Assembly (NCBI RefSeq): GCF_000158195.2
Contig: NZ_GL987994.1
Span: forward strand, 368,343-432,342
Source of the DNA: Fusobacterium mortiferum ATCC 9817
Lineage (GTDB): Bacteria; Fusobacteriota; Fusobacteriia; Fusobacteriales; Fusobacteriaceae
DNA: 64,000 nt
Direction of reading: 5' to 3'
Both the position numbers and the translations under genes were made by a program. Shown here piece after piece: positions 1 to 9,817 of the stretch. Below the pieces are notes generated by a model, which saw nothing but the letters and a program-made list of their open reading frames with translations, was not told the DNA's origin and ran no database searches. Every line of letters starts with the position of its first letter. Position 1 is the first letter of the stretch.

Positions 1-81
1 TTAACACCATCATTAATTATATTCTTTGGAGCACAAAAACACTTTGTGGATGGTATTTCAGCTGGTGGAGTAAAAGGATAG
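1..81 (+). CDS. Carbohydrate ABC transporter permease, C-terminal fragment
   Basis: Only the last 26 codons are in the window, read in frame 1 and ending with TAG at 79-81. The tail reads FFGAQKHFVDGISAGGVKG, which has the form of the C-terminus of MalG/LacG-class sugar ABC permeases (a last membrane helix, then F-x-x-G-I-x-A-G-x-V-K-G). It lies 24 bases upstream of an oligogalacturonide-degrading gene, so an oligogalacturonide or uronate-oligomer importer is the likely role. The rest of the transporter lies outside the window. Family assignment is good; the substrate is inferred from context only. Confidence 0.7.
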   Translation, partial: LTPSLIIFFGAQKHFVDGISAGGVKG

Positions 82-105
82 AAAAAATAATTAAGGAGAA
101 AAATT

Positions 106-1644
106 ATGGAAATTAATATTTTGTTAGTTACTTCAAGAAGTGTATCTTTCCAATTGGAGACTCATGAAAATTTTTTCTTAGATGAAAAAGTTATTTTAAA
201 ATATAATGCTAAAAAGATTGAATTAACAAAAGTTGTAAATACAATCTATGATTTAGAACCAGACACAGAATATTTTTTGATATTTGAAAAGAATGAGGAA
301 AAAATATCAGAGATAAAAGTTAAGACTGAAATTGAGAGTTTTACATTGAATGTAAAAAGATTTGGAGCAAAAGGAGATGGAGTATCAAATGATACTCTAG
401 CTCTTCAGACTGCAATAATGTCTTGTCCAGAAAATGGAAGAGTATATATACCAAAGGGAAAATATTTGATAACTTCACTATTTTTAAAAGATAATCTAAC
501 AATAGAGTTAGGAGAAGGAGCTGAACTTTTAGGAGATACTAAAAGAGAAAATTTTGGAATTTTACCAGGATTAATAGATAATGATAAAAATGAGGAGTAT
601 TATTTAGGTAGTTGGGAAGGAAATCCCTTGGATAGTTTTACATCTCTAATAACAGGTATCAATGTAAAAAATGTAAGAATCATAGGTAGAGGGTGTTTAA
701 ATGGACAAGCTAGTAAAGAGAATTGGTGGAAAAATCCTAAAGTAAAGAATATAGCTTGGAGACCAAGAAGTATATTCTTAAATAGTTGTGAAAATGTAGT
801 AATAGAGGGAATAAAAATTATGAATTCTCCTTCATGGACTATACATCCATTTTTAACAAATAATTTAAGATTTATTAATCTAAAAATAGAAAATCCAGCA
901 GATTCTCCTAATACTGATGGAATAGACCCAGAATCATGTGAAAATGTGGAGTATATAGGAATAGACTTCTCAGTTGGAGATGACTGTATAGCTATAAAAT
1001 CTGGTAAATTATACTTAGGAAAAGTGTTAAATAAGCCTTCAAAGAATTTTATAATAAAAAATTGTTCAATGAAGTATGGACATGGAGGAGTAGTTATTGG
1101 AAGTGAAATGTCTGGAGGAGTAGAGAATATAAATATAGAAAAATGTGATTTTTATAAAACGGATAAAGGAATAAGAATAAAGACTAGACGTGGAAGAGGA
1201 GAAAATGGAGTAATAGATGGAATCTATGTAAAAAATATAAGTATGAAAGAAGTTAAAGTTCCATTTGTATTTAATAGTTTTTATTTTTGTGATCCAGATG
1301 GAAAAACTGAGTATGTGTATACCAAAGAAAAACTTCCAGTGGATGAAAGAACTCCAAGTATAAAAAATATAAGTTTTGAAAATATTAAAGCTGAAGACAC
1401 ATTAGTATGTGCTGGATTTTTATATGGATTACCAGAAAAACCTATTGAAAATGTAAAATTTAAAAATGTAGAAGTTGATTTTAAAGATGGTGAAGTAACA
1501 CCAGAATATCCAGCTATGATGTCATTTATAGATGAAGAAGCTAAAACGGGATTTTTTATTGAAAATGTAGAAAATATCAGTTTTGATAATTTAATAGTAA
1601 AGAATAATATTGGTGAAAAAATAAGAATGAAAGGAAGAAAATAA
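106..1644 (+). CDS. Intracellular GH28 polygalacturonase (exo-type likely)
   Basis: Glycoside hydrolase family 28 enzyme, 512 aa. The family's four signatures are present: N269-T270-D271, G291-D292-D293, G-H326-G and R357-I-K359. The two Asp of DD and the Asp of NTD are the catalytic acids of the family. An N-terminal region of roughly 80 residues precedes the beta-helix, as in bacterial exo-polygalacturonases. There is no signal peptide, so it probably hydrolyses imported oligogalacturonides in the cytoplasm. The start is set by an AGGAG about 8 bases upstream. It follows an ABC permease gene and precedes kduI by one base, so the genes are probably cotranscribed. Exo action is inferred from location and domain plan. 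Confidence 0.88.
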   Translation: MEINILLVTSRSVSFQLETHENFFLDEKVILKYNAKKIELTKVVNTIYDLEPDTEYFLIFEKNEEKISEIKVKTEIESFTLNVKRFGAKGDGVSNDTLALQTAIMSCPENGRVYIPKGKYLITSLFLKDNLTIELGEGAELLGDTKRENFGILPGLIDNDKNEEYYLGSWEGNPLDSFTSLITGINVKNVRIIGRGCLNGQASKENWWKNPKVKNIAWRPRSIFLNSCENVVIEGIKIMNSPSWTIHPFLTNNLRFINLKIENPADSPNTDGIDPESCENVEYIGIDFSVGDDCIAIKSGKLYLGKVLNKPSKNFIIKNCSMKYGHGGVVIGSEMSGGVENINIEKCDFYKTDKGIRIKTRRGRGENGVIDGIYVKNISMKEVKVPFVFNSFYFCDPDGKTEYVYTKEKLPVDERTPSIKNISFENIKAEDTLVCAGFLYGLPEKPIENVKFKNVEVDFKDGEVTPEYPAMMSFIDEEAKTGFFIENVENISFDNLIVKNNIGEKIRMKGRK

Positions 1645-1645
1645 A

Positions 1646-2482
1646 ATGAGATTAGATGTAAGATATGCAAATCATCCAGAGGATTCAAAACACTATACAA
1701 CAGAAGAGTTAAGAAAGCATTACTTAATAGAAAAGGTATTTATAGAAGATGAGGTAAACTTAGTTTATTCTCATGTAGATAGAGTAATAGCTGGAGGAAT
1801 AACTCCAGTAAAAGAGAGTTTAAAATTAGAAGGGTGCAAAGAACTTGGTTCAGAATATTTCTTAGAGAGAAGAGAGCTAGGAGTAATAAATATTGGTGGA
1901 AATGGTAAGATTACTATTGATGGAAAAGTTTATGAAGTAAAATCAAGAGAGGGATTATATGTAGGAATGGGATCAAAAGAGTTGATCTTTACTTCTGATG
2001 ATGAAAAAAATCCAGCTAAGTTCTATATAAATTCATCTCCAGCACATAAAACTTATCCAACAGTAATGATAGATTTAGAAAAAGCTAATAAGGTACACTT
2101 AGGAGATTTAGAAAACTCAAATAAGAGAACGATATATCAATATGTACATCCAGCAGTATGCCAATCATGTCAATTAGTGATGGGAATGACAATGTTAGAA
2201 CCAAATAATATGTGGAATACAATGCCTTGTCATACACATGAGAGAAGAATGGAAGTTTATCTATATTTTGATATGACAGAGGATAGCAAAGTATTTCATC
2301 TGATGGGAGAGCCAAATGAAACAAGACACATAGTGATGGGAAATGAGCAAGCAGTGATATCTCCATCATGGTCTATTCATTCTGGAGTGGGAACTAGAAA
2401 CTATACATTTATCTGGGGAATGGCTGGAGAAAATCAAACATTTACAGATATGGACCATGTGGCAATGAATGATTTAAGATAA
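1646..2482 (+). CDS. kduI: 5-keto-4-deoxyuronate isomerase KduI
   Basis: Converts 5-keto-4-deoxyuronate (DKI) to 2,5-diketo-3-deoxygluconate in pectin breakdown. Length is 278 aa, the same as the Escherichia coli enzyme. The metal ligands fall at the positions known there: H196, H198 and E203 in the [10 protein letters not shown] stretch and H245 in SWSIHSG. It is a cytoplasmic cupin-type enzyme. The start codon lies one base after the polygalacturonase stop, so translation is probably coupled. The product is the substrate of the next gene, kduD. Assignment is firm. Confidence 0.95.
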   Translation: MRLDVRYANHPEDSKHYTTEELRKHYLIEKVFIEDEVNLVYSHVDRVIAGGITPVKESLKLEGCKELGSEYFLERRELGVINIGGNGKITIDGKVYEVKSREGLYVGMGSKELIFTSDDEKNPAKFYINSSPAHKTYPTVMIDLEKANKVHLGDLENSNKRTIYQYVHPAVCQSCQLVMGMTMLEPNNMWNTMPCHTHERRMEVYLYFDMTEDSKVFHLMGEPNETRHIVMGNEQAVISPSWSIHSGVGTRNYTFIWGMAGENQTFTDMDHVAMNDLR

Positions 2483-2516
2483 GAGATTAAAAATAGAGAG
2501 AGTTGAAGGAGGAAAA

Positions 2517-3290
2517 ATGTTAAATAATTTTAGTATGGATTTCTTTTCTTTAAAAGGGAAAGTGGCAATAGTAACAGGAGGAAATACAGGATTAGGACAA
2601 GCTTATGTTGTAGCACTAGCAAAAGCAGGAGCAGATCTATTTGTAGTAACTTATGATAGAGCTTGGGATGAAACAAGAGCTATGGTAGAAGCTGAAGGAA
2701 GAAAGATAGAGTTTTTCCAAGCAGACTTAACAGACAGAGCTCAAATAGATAAAGTAATAGAAGCTTGTGTAGAGAAATTTGGAAAGATAGATATATTAGT
2801 AAATAACGCAGGAACAATAAGAAGAGCACCATTATTAGAGTACAAAGATGAAGATTGGAAAGCGGTAATGGATATCAACTTAAATTCAGTATACTTCTTA
2901 AGTCAAGCGGCAGCCAAAGTAATGGTAGGACAAGGTTCAGGAAAGATAATCAACATAGCATCAATGTTATCATTCCAAGGGGGAAAATTTGTACCACCAT
3001 ATACAGCAAGTAAGCATGGAGTAGCAGGAATAACAAAAGCCTTTGCAAATGAGTTAGCAGCACACAATATTCAAATCAATGCGATAGCACCTGGATATAT
3101 CAAGACAGCAAATACAGCACCGATAAGAGCAGATGAGAAGAGAAATGCTGAGATACTAAGTAGAATACCAGCAAATAGATGGGCAGATCCATTTGATTTA
3201 ATGGGAGCAGTAGTATTTTTAGCAAGTAAAGCATCAGACTATGTAAACGGACACATCTTAGCAGTAGATGGAGGATGGTTAGTAAGATAA
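2517..3290 (+). CDS. kduD: 2-deoxy-D-gluconate 3-dehydrogenase KduD (SDR)
   Basis: Short-chain dehydrogenase, 257 aa, that reduces 2,5-diketo-3-deoxygluconate to 2-keto-3-deoxygluconate (KDG). The Rossmann motif TGGNTGLG is at residues 20-27, NNAG at 96-99, and the catalytic set S149, Y162 and K166 (YTASK) is intact. A strong GGAGG site sits just upstream of the ATG. Position directly after kduI supports KduD over another SDR. Codon use is slightly richer in GC and in CA-type codons than the neighbours, which may only reflect high expression. Confidence 0.93.
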   Translation: MLNNFSMDFFSLKGKVAIVTGGNTGLGQAYVVALAKAGADLFVVTYDRAWDETRAMVEAEGRKIEFFQADLTDRAQIDKVIEACVEKFGKIDILVNNAGTIRRAPLLEYKDEDWKAVMDINLNSVYFLSQAAAKVMVGQGSGKIINIASMLSFQGGKFVPPYTASKHGVAGITKAFANELAAHNIQINAIAPGYIKTANTAPIRADEKRNAEILSRIPANRWADPFDLMGAVVFLASKASDYVNGHILAVDGGWLVR

Positions 3291-3309
3291 TTTGTTTAGA
3301 GGTGGGATT

Positions 3310-4275
3310 ATGTATAAAAAAGTTATATTGGGATTATTTTTTATTGTAAATTTTATAATGTGGGGTAGAGAAAATATGTTTCAATTAGATGATACAATGT
3401 CAATTCAAAAAATAATTAATTCGATAGATTCAAAGGAAAGAACAGTAATTTATTTGAAAAATGGAATATATAAAGAGAAGTTGTATATCAACAAACCCAA
3501 TATAAAACTTTTAGGAGAAAGTAAAAATGGTGTAATAATTGAGTGGGATGATGCATCAGATACAATAAAAAGAGATGGGTCTCAAGAAACTTATGGAACA
3601 GCAGGAAGTGCTAGTGTAACTATTTTTCCAGAAGCGGTAGGATTTCAAGCAGAAAATATAACATTTTTAAATAGTTTTGACTATAATAGAAGTAATTTCA
3701 AGAATAAACAAGCGGTAGCATTAAAAAATGATGCAGATATGTCTGAATTTAGAAATTGTAATTTTTTAGGGAATCAAGATACATTGTATGCTAATACAGG
3801 TAGGCAGTATTATTTTGAGTGTTATATAGAAGGGCATGTTGATTTTATATTTGGAGCAGCACAAGCTTATTTTGAAAAGTGTGAAATATTCTCAAAAGAT
3901 AAAAAAGATGAGAAAGTTAATGGTTATGTAACTGCTGCTTCAACTAAGGAAACAGAAGAGTTAGGATTTATTTTTAATGCTTGTAATTTTGTAAGTGATG
4001 CTAAAGCAAATACTGTATATTTAGGAAGACCTTGGCATCCAGGAAAAAGACCAGGACATAATCCTAGTGTAATAATAATGAATTCAGATTTAGGAAAACA
4101 TATTAATAATGAAGGATGGACAGTTATGTCTGGCTTTTTACCAGAAGATGCAAGATTTTATGAGTATTCTAATACTGGGATAGGAGCTAAAGAAAATATA
4201 AAAAGAAGAGTTTTATCAAAAGAGGAAGCTCAAAAAATAACTAAAGAAAAATTATTTAAAGATTGGAAGGTTTAA
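3310..4275 (+). CDS. Secreted pectin methylesterase (CE8)
   Basis: Removes methyl groups from pectin and yields polygalacturonate. Carbohydrate esterase family 8 hallmarks are present: QDTLY, then GHVDFIFG with the second catalytic Asp, then the YLGRPW motif with the conserved Arg. The start is placed at ATG 3310 because an AGAGGTGGG site lies just before it. An upstream in-frame TTG at 3292 has no such site. From this start the protein is 321 aa and begins with MYKKVILGLFFIVNFIMWG, a signal peptide without lipobox, so the enzyme is periplasmic or outer-membrane exposed. It would act before the cytoplasmic GH28 enzyme. Confidence 0.9.
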   Translation: MYKKVILGLFFIVNFIMWGRENMFQLDDTMSIQKIINSIDSKERTVIYLKNGIYKEKLYINKPNIKLLGESKNGVIIEWDDASDTIKRDGSQETYGTAGSASVTIFPEAVGFQAENITFLNSFDYNRSNFKNKQAVALKNDADMSEFRNCNFLGNQDTLYANTGRQYYFECYIEGHVDFIFGAAQAYFEKCEIFSKDKKDEKVNGYVTAASTKETEELGFIFNACNFVSDAKANTVYLGRPWHPGKRPGHNPSVIIMNSDLGKHINNEGWTVMSGFLPEDARFYEYSNTGIGAKENIKRRVLSKEEAQKITKEKLFKDWKV

Positions 4276-4287
4276 AGGAGAAAAGTT

Positions 4288-5232
4288 ATGAGAAAAAAAC
4301 TTTTATTTCTTAACTTAATTATCAGTATGCTAGTACAAGCTAAATTACATACAGGAGATACTTTTCAAATATGGGAAGGTGTGGCTCCAGGAAGTGAAAA
4401 AGTTGAAATCAAAGAAGAAATTTTAGAGAGAAGTAAGGATCCTAAAATAAAAGATAGAGCGGCTATAAATATAAAAATTCCTACAATTACAGCATATGTT
4501 CCTAAAAATCCAAATGGAGTTGGTATTTTAGTAATTCCAGGTGGAGGATATGAAAGAGTTGTGCTAGATAAAGAAGCAGAAGAGCTATCTCCTTGGCTGA
4601 ATGGAGAGGGAGTAACATATTTTGTATTAAGGTATAGACTTCCTAAAAATGATCATGAGAATAAAGAGGTAGTTCCACTTCAGGATGCTCAAAGAGCTAT
4701 GAGAGTAATAAGAAATTATAGTGAAGAGTGGGGGCTAAATCAAGAAAAAATAGGAGTTATGGGATTTTCAGCAGGAGGACATGTAGCTAGTTCATTAGCT
4801 AATAAGTATGATGAAAAAGTTTATAAAAATACAGACAAGATAGATGAGATAAGTGCTAGACCTGATTTTCAAATTTTAGGTTATCCTGTTATAACTATGA
4901 CAGAGCCTTATGCACATAAGGGTTCAAGAAAATATCTTCTAGGGAAAAATCCAAGTATAGAGTTGGTAGAAAAATTTTCAGTGGAGAAGAATGTTCATGA
5001 AAAGACACCTATAGCTTTTATTATGCATGCGACAGATGATAAATCAGTTCCAGTAGAAAATTCTTTAAAATATTATCAAAGTTTGAGAGAGAAAAAAGTA
5101 CCAGTAGAACTTCACTTATATCAAGATGGTGGGCATGGATACTCTATTAGAGGAACGACTGGAAAATCAGTAGCTAATTGGACTGATGTAGTGATGAATT
5201 GGTTAAAAGCTAATAAAATAATAGAAAGATAA
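4288..5232 (+). CDS. Exported alpha/beta-hydrolase esterase (pectin or xylan acetylesterase-like)
   Basis: Alpha/beta-hydrolase of 314 aa with an N-terminal signal peptide (hydrophobic LLFLNLIISMLVQA). The oxyanion motif PGGGYERV is near residue 85, the nucleophile S161 is in GFSAGGH, and an acid (DDKSVP) and a histidine (DGGHGYS) follow near residues 250 and 284. The layout matches acetylxylan-esterase-like hydrolases found in polysaccharide loci. Next to a pectin methylesterase it most likely removes acetyl groups from pectin. Substrate is inferred only; a xylan or general carbohydrate esterase is possible. Confidence 0.75.
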   Translation: MRKKLLFLNLIISMLVQAKLHTGDTFQIWEGVAPGSEKVEIKEEILERSKDPKIKDRAAINIKIPTITAYVPKNPNGVGILVIPGGGYERVVLDKEAEELSPWLNGEGVTYFVLRYRLPKNDHENKEVVPLQDAQRAMRVIRNYSEEWGLNQEKIGVMGFSAGGHVASSLANKYDEKVYKNTDKIDEISARPDFQILGYPVITMTEPYAHKGSRKYLLGKNPSIELVEKFSVEKNVHEKTPIAFIMHATDDKSVPVENSLKYYQSLREKKVPVELHLYQDGGHGYSIRGTTGKSVANWTDVVMNWLKANKIIER

Positions 5233-5259
5233 ATAAGAGATTAAGTGAGGGGAAATAAA

Positions 5260-6696
5260 ATGTTAAGTAGAAAAGAGTTAAATTTACCAAAATACCCAGA
5301 AAAAATAATTCAATTTGGAGAGGGAAATTTTTTAAGAAGTTTTGTAGATTGGCAATTAGATATTATAAATAAAAATACAGATTTAAATGCTGGTATAGCA
5401 GTGGTGAGACCGATAGATTATGATACAGTACCATTACTAAATATTCAAGATGGACTATATACTTCAATAATTAGAGGTATCAATGAAAAGGGAGAGGTAG
5501 TAAAAGATTATAGAATTATCTCTTCAATAAATAGGGAGATTCCAGTGTATAAAGAGTTTGATGAATATTTAAAATTAGCTCATAATCCAGAGATGAGATT
5601 TATAATTTCAAATACAACAGAAGCTGGAATAGTTTATAGTGATGAGGATAAATATGATGATAGACCACAAAATACATTCCCAGCTAAATTAACAAGACTT
5701 TTACATGAAAGATTTAAAGTTTTTAATGGAGAGGTAAATAAAGGATTTATCTTAATGCCTTGTGAACTTATAGATTATAATGGAGAAGAATTAAAGAAAA
5801 TTGTTTTAAAATATGCTGATCTATGGAATCTAGAGGAAGAGTTCAAAAATTGGTTGGTAACTGGAAATATCTGGTGTTCTACATTGGTAGATAGAATAGT
5901 AACAGGATATCCAAGAGCAGAAAAAGATGAGTTAGTAAAAGAATTAGGATATGAAGATAAATTTATGACAACAGGAGAGTATTTTTACCTATTTGTTATT
6001 CAAGGACCAAAGGATATTTTAACAAAAGAGTTAAGATTGGATAAAGTAAATCTAAATATCTTAATTGTAAATGATTTAAAACCATATAAGATGAGAAAAG
6101 TTGGAATTTTAAATGGAGCTCATACAGCTATGGTTCCAGTAGCTTATCTTTATGGAATAGATACAGTAAGAGAAGCGATGGAAAATAGTGATGTAAGAAC
6201 ATTTATAGAGAAAGCTATTGATGAAGAGATTATTCCAGCATTGGATATGGATAAAAAAGAATTGGTAGAATTTAAGGAAGCTGTAATAAAAAGATTTCAA
6301 AATCCATATGTAAAACATATGTTGATGGATATCTCTTTAAACTCAATGTCAAAGTATAAATCAAGAATTTTACCACAAGTACTAGAGACATATAGAAGAA
6401 CTGGAAAACTACCAAAAAGATTACTTTTTTCACTAGCTGCTTTAATAAGATTTTATAAGGGAGTTAGAGAAAATGGGAATGTAATAAATTTAAGAGATGA
6501 TAAACATCATTTGGAAATGTATCAAGAGTTATGGAAAACAAATAACTACAGAAAAATAGTTGAGCATGTGTTAGGATTGGAAAAACATTGGGATATCAAT
6601 CTAAATACAATAGAGGGAATGACAGATTTAGTAACTCACTATGTAGAAAAAATAGATAAATATGGAGTAAAAAAAGCTCTGGAAGAGGTAAAATAA
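5260..6696 (+). CDS. uxaB: Tagaturonate reductase (altronate oxidoreductase) UxaB
   Basis: Mannitol dehydrogenase superfamily enzyme, 478 aa from ATG 5260, interconverting D-tagaturonate and D-altronate with NAD(H). The N-terminal Rossmann region carries FGEGNFLRSFVDWQ, and the C-terminal domain has KVGILNGAHTAMVP, typical of UxaB/UxuB. The start at 5260 follows GTGAGGGG with proper spacing; the in-frame GTG at 5245 is part of that ribosome-binding site. The stop codon overlaps the uxaA start by one base (TAATG). Pairing with uxaA supports UxaB rather than the mannonate enzyme, which is encoded further on. Confidence 0.92.
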   Translation: MLSRKELNLPKYPEKIIQFGEGNFLRSFVDWQLDIINKNTDLNAGIAVVRPIDYDTVPLLNIQDGLYTSIIRGINEKGEVVKDYRIISSINREIPVYKEFDEYLKLAHNPEMRFIISNTTEAGIVYSDEDKYDDRPQNTFPAKLTRLLHERFKVFNGEVNKGFILMPCELIDYNGEELKKIVLKYADLWNLEEEFKNWLVTGNIWCSTLVDRIVTGYPRAEKDELVKELGYEDKFMTTGEYFYLFVIQGPKDILTKELRLDKVNLNILIVNDLKPYKMRKVGILNGAHTAMVPVAYLYGIDTVREAMENSDVRTFIEKAIDEEIIPALDMDKKELVEFKEAVIKRFQNPYVKHMLMDISLNSMSKYKSRILPQVLETYRRTGKLPKRLLFSLAALIRFYKGVRENGNVINLRDDKHHLEMYQELWKTNNYRKIVEHVLGLEKHWDINLNTIEGMTDLVTHYVEKIDKYGVKKALEEVK

Positions 6697-8186
6697 TGAA
6701 AGAGTTTATAAAGATAAATTCTAAGGATAATGTAATAATTGTCCTTAGAGATTATAGGAAAGATGAAATTATAAAAATAGATGGGAAAGAGATAAAAATT
6801 CTTCAAGATACAATGAAGGGACATAAGATAGCTCTTGAAAATATATCTAAGGGAGAAAATATTTTAAAATATGGAATGCCAATAGGATATGCTCTTGAAG
6901 ATATAAAAGTTGGAGAGTGGGTACATACTCATAATATAAGAACCAACTTAAAAGATTTAAGTACCTATGAATACACTCCAGAATTTGAAAAGGAATTATC
7001 TTCATCAAATAAAAGAAAAGTAAAGGTATACAGAAGAAAAAATGGAGATGTTGGAATAAGAAATGAACTATGGATAGTTCCAACAGTAGGATGTGTAAAT
7101 GGAATAGCTAATTTGATAAAAGAAGCATTCTTAAAAGAAATAGGAGATTTAAAAGTTGATGGTATAAATGTATTGACACATAACTATGGATGTTCACAAT
7201 TAGGAGAGGACCATATCAATACTAGAACTATTCTTCAAAATACAGTAAAACATCCTAATGCAGGTGGAGTTTTAGTGTTAGGACTAGGTTGTGAAAATAA
7301 TCAAGTTTCTGAATTTATAAAAACTTTTGGAGAGTATGATGAGGAGAGAGTAAAATTTTTAATCTCTCAAGATGTAGAGGATGAAATAGAGAGTGGAAAA
7401 GGAATTTTAAAATCTCTATATGAAAAAATGCTAGAGGATAAGAGAGAAGAGGGAGAGTTAGGAGAGATAAATTTTGGACTTGAATGTGGTGGTTCAGATG
7501 GACTTTCTGGAATAACTGCTAATCCTATGCTTGGACATTTCTCAGACTATGTAATATTTCAAGGAGGAACAAGTGTTTTAACAGAGGTTCCAGAAATGTT
7601 TGGGGCAGAAACATTACTTATGAAGAGATGTAAAAATAAGGAAGTTTTTGAAAAATGTGTAGATTTAATAAATGACTTTAAAGAATATTTTATAAAACAT
7701 GATCAAGAAATATATGAAAATCCATCTCCTGGAAATAAAAAAGGTGGAATTACAACTCTTGAAGATAAATCTTTAGGTTGTACACAAAAATCTGGAACAT
7801 CAAAAGTAATAGATGTTTTAAAATATGGAGAGGTTTTAAGAGAGAAAGGATTAAATCTTTTATCAGCACCTGGGAATGATTTAGTAGCTACTACAGCTTT
7901 AGCAGCAGCTAAATGTCATATTGTACTGTTTACAACAGGGAGAGGAAATCCTTATGGTGGATATGTACCAACAGTAAAGATTTCAACTAATAGTGAATTA
8001 TATAATAGAAAGAGAAAATGGATAGACTTTGATGCTGGAAGATTGGTATCAGAAGATATCAGCATGGAAGACTTAACAGAGGAATTTATTGAGTATATTA
8101 TTGAAGTTATAAATGGAGAAAAAACTAATAATGAAAAAAATAAATTTCAAGAGATAGCTATATTTAAATCTGGGGTAACATTATAA
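6696..8186 (+). CDS. uxaA: Altronate dehydratase UxaA
   Basis: Dehydrates D-altronate to 2-keto-3-deoxygluconate. The protein is 496 aa, full length for UxaA. An N-terminal SAF-like domain (about 1-90) is followed by the large catalytic domain. Conserved stretches include GIRNELWIVPTVGCVN, NYGCSQLGEDH, GLECGGSDGLSG and the C-terminal TTGRGNPYGG, with several Cys suited to iron binding. Its start overlaps the uxaB stop by one base, so it is translationally coupled. The product feeds KDG metabolism encoded outside this window. Confidence 0.93.
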   Translation: MKEFIKINSKDNVIIVLRDYRKDEIIKIDGKEIKILQDTMKGHKIALENISKGENILKYGMPIGYALEDIKVGEWVHTHNIRTNLKDLSTYEYTPEFEKELSSSNKRKVKVYRRKNGDVGIRNELWIVPTVGCVNGIANLIKEAFLKEIGDLKVDGINVLTHNYGCSQLGEDHINTRTILQNTVKHPNAGGVLVLGLGCENNQVSEFIKTFGEYDEERVKFLISQDVEDEIESGKGILKSLYEKMLEDKREEGELGEINFGLECGGSDGLSGITANPMLGHFSDYVIFQGGTSVLTEVPEMFGAETLLMKRCKNKEVFEKCVDLINDFKEYFIKHDQEIYENPSPGNKKGGITTLEDKSLGCTQKSGTSKVIDVLKYGEVLREKGLNLLSAPGNDLVATTALAAAKCHIVLFTTGRGNPYGGYVPTVKISTNSELYNRKRKWIDFDAGRLVSEDISMEDLTEEFIEYIIEVINGEKTNNEKNKFQEIAIFKSGVTL

Positions 8187-8202
8187 ATGGAGATGAGAAG
8201 TA

Positions 8203-9603
8203 ATGAAACAATTTATGTGTGAGGATTTTTTATTAAACACAGAAACAGCTAAAAAATTATATCATGATTATGCAAAAAATATGCCTATATATGACTTTCA
8301 CTGTCATTTAAATCCAAAAGAGATATTTGAAAATAAAAAATATAAAAATATCTCAGAGATATGGTTAGGAGGAGATCATTACAAATGGAGAGCTATGAGA
8401 AGTAATGGTGTATCTGAAGATTATATAACTGGAGATAAAAGTGATAAAGAAAAATTTGTAAAATGGGCAGAAACTATGGATGAGTGTTACGGAAACCCAT
8501 TATTCCATTGGACTCATTTAGAGTTAAAAAGATTCTTTGGAATAGATACTATACTTTCAAAGGAAACAGCAGAAGAGATTTGGGAAAAGACAAATGAAAA
8601 ATTATCAACAGACGAGTTTACAGCTAGAGAATTAATAAAAAGAGCTAATGTAAAAACTTTATGTACAACAGATGACCCAATAGATTCTTTAGAATATCAT
8701 ATAGGAATAAAAAATGACAAAACTTTTGATGTGGAAGTAAGACCAACTTTTAGACCTGATAAAGGTGTGAGAATAGATAAAGAAGATTATATGCCATGGT
8801 TAAATAAATTAGAAGAGTTACATGGAAAGAAGATAGAGTCATTATCTGAATTTAAAAAAGCTTTACTTGAAAGAATAGAGTTTTTCCATGAAGTAGGATG
8901 TAGAATATCTGACCATGCTCTTGACCCAGTAGTTTTTGAAATGGGAACAGAGGAAGAGGCAGATAGAATATTTAAAAAGAAAATTTCTGGAGAAGAGTTA
9001 ACGGAAAGAGAAGTAAAAATTTATAAAACGAATATATTACTTTTCTTAGGAAGAGAATACAATAAAAAAGGTTGGGTAATGCAATATCATATAGGATGTA
9101 TAAGAAATAATTCAACTAGAATGTATAAAAAATTAGGACCAGATACAGGGTTTGATGCTATTGCAGATGAAACTTTTGTACTTGCTCTTTCAAGAATATT
9201 AGATACATTAGATGATACTGATGAGTTGCCAAAAACTATTTTATATAATTTAAATCCTAGAGAAAACGAAACTTTAGGAACCTTAATTGGATGTTTCCAA
9301 GGTGGAGGAATATCAGGAAAAATTCAATTAGGTTCTGGTTGGTGGTTCTTAGATCAAAAAGATGGAATGATAAAACAGATGACAGCATTAGCAAATTTAG
9401 GATTGCTTTCGAGATTTGTAGGAATGTTAACTGACTCAAGAAGTTTCTTGTCATATACAAGACATGAATATTTTAGAAGAATTTTATGTAACTTACTAGG
9501 AGATTGGGTAGAAAACGGAGAATTACCTAATGATATAAATAAATTAGGGAAAATGGTAGAAAATATTTGTTACAATAATGTTAATAACTATATTATAAAA
9601 TAA
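8203..9603 (+). CDS. uxaC: Glucuronate/galacturonate isomerase UxaC (copy 1)
   Basis: Uronate isomerase, 466 aa, converting D-galacturonate to D-tagaturonate and D-glucuronate to D-fructuronate. Amidohydrolase-fold signatures are present: YDFHCHLNPKEI with the HxH pair near residues 35-37, CTTDDPIDSLEYH, the GGWVMQYHIG-like strand and LTDSRSFLSYTRHEYFRRI near the C-terminus. It is the last gene of the first operon and is followed by a hairpin terminator. A second, clearly related copy begins 214 bases downstream in its own transcription unit. Confidence 0.93.
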   Translation: MKQFMCEDFLLNTETAKKLYHDYAKNMPIYDFHCHLNPKEIFENKKYKNISEIWLGGDHYKWRAMRSNGVSEDYITGDKSDKEKFVKWAETMDECYGNPLFHWTHLELKRFFGIDTILSKETAEEIWEKTNEKLSTDEFTARELIKRANVKTLCTTDDPIDSLEYHIGIKNDKTFDVEVRPTFRPDKGVRIDKEDYMPWLNKLEELHGKKIESLSEFKKALLERIEFFHEVGCRISDHALDPVVFEMGTEEEADRIFKKKISGEELTEREVKIYKTNILLFLGREYNKKGWVMQYHIGCIRNNSTRMYKKLGPDTGFDAIADETFVLALSRILDTLDDTDELPKTILYNLNPRENETLGTLIGCFQGGGISGKIQLGSGWWFLDQKDGMIKQMTALANLGLLSRFVGMLTDSRSFLSYTRHEYFRRILCNLLGDWVENGELPNDINKLGKMVENICYNNVNNYIIK

Positions 9604-9623
9604 TTGAAATATGAACTTACCTT

Positions 9624-9657
9624 AAAATGAGATGGAGTAAAATCTATCTCATTTTTT
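9624..9657 (+). terminator. Rho-independent terminator after first uxaC
   Basis: Inverted repeat AAATGAGAT / ATCTCATTT at 9625-9633 and 9646-9654, with its 3' arm running into a T-rich stretch. It ends the pectin operon 1 transcript. Confidence 0.8.
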
Positions 9658-9749
9658 ATTAGAAAAATAATGATACTAATTTCTAACTTAGAACACTGTT
9701 TTATATAAATACATTTAATTATTTTTTAGAAAAAATAGCAAAAAAACTA

Positions 9750-9797
9750 TTGACTTTTTTTAAATTTCAAGTTATTATTCTAGTATACAAGTATAAA
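9750..9797 (+). promoter_or_regulatory. Promoter and GTATAC operator of uronate operon 2
   Basis: A -35 TTGACT at 9750-9755 and a -10 TATTAT at 9773-9778 are separated by 17 bases. Immediately downstream lies CTAGTATACAAGTATAA, which includes a GTATAC core. UxuR/ExuR-type GntR regulators of E. coli use operators centred on GTATAC, and a GntR/FCD regulator gene lies at 18235-18924. The promoter is seen directly; the regulator pairing is inferred. Confidence 0.6.
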
Positions 9798-9817
9798 ATT
9801 AAAAGAGGAGGTTAAAA

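Noticed and set aside
1281-1700. Open frame on the minus strand over the polygalacturonase and kduI junction
   Set aside because: It is antisense to well-supported coding sequence, has a composition typical of shadow frames (Ser, Phe, Ile-rich) and no ribosome-binding site.
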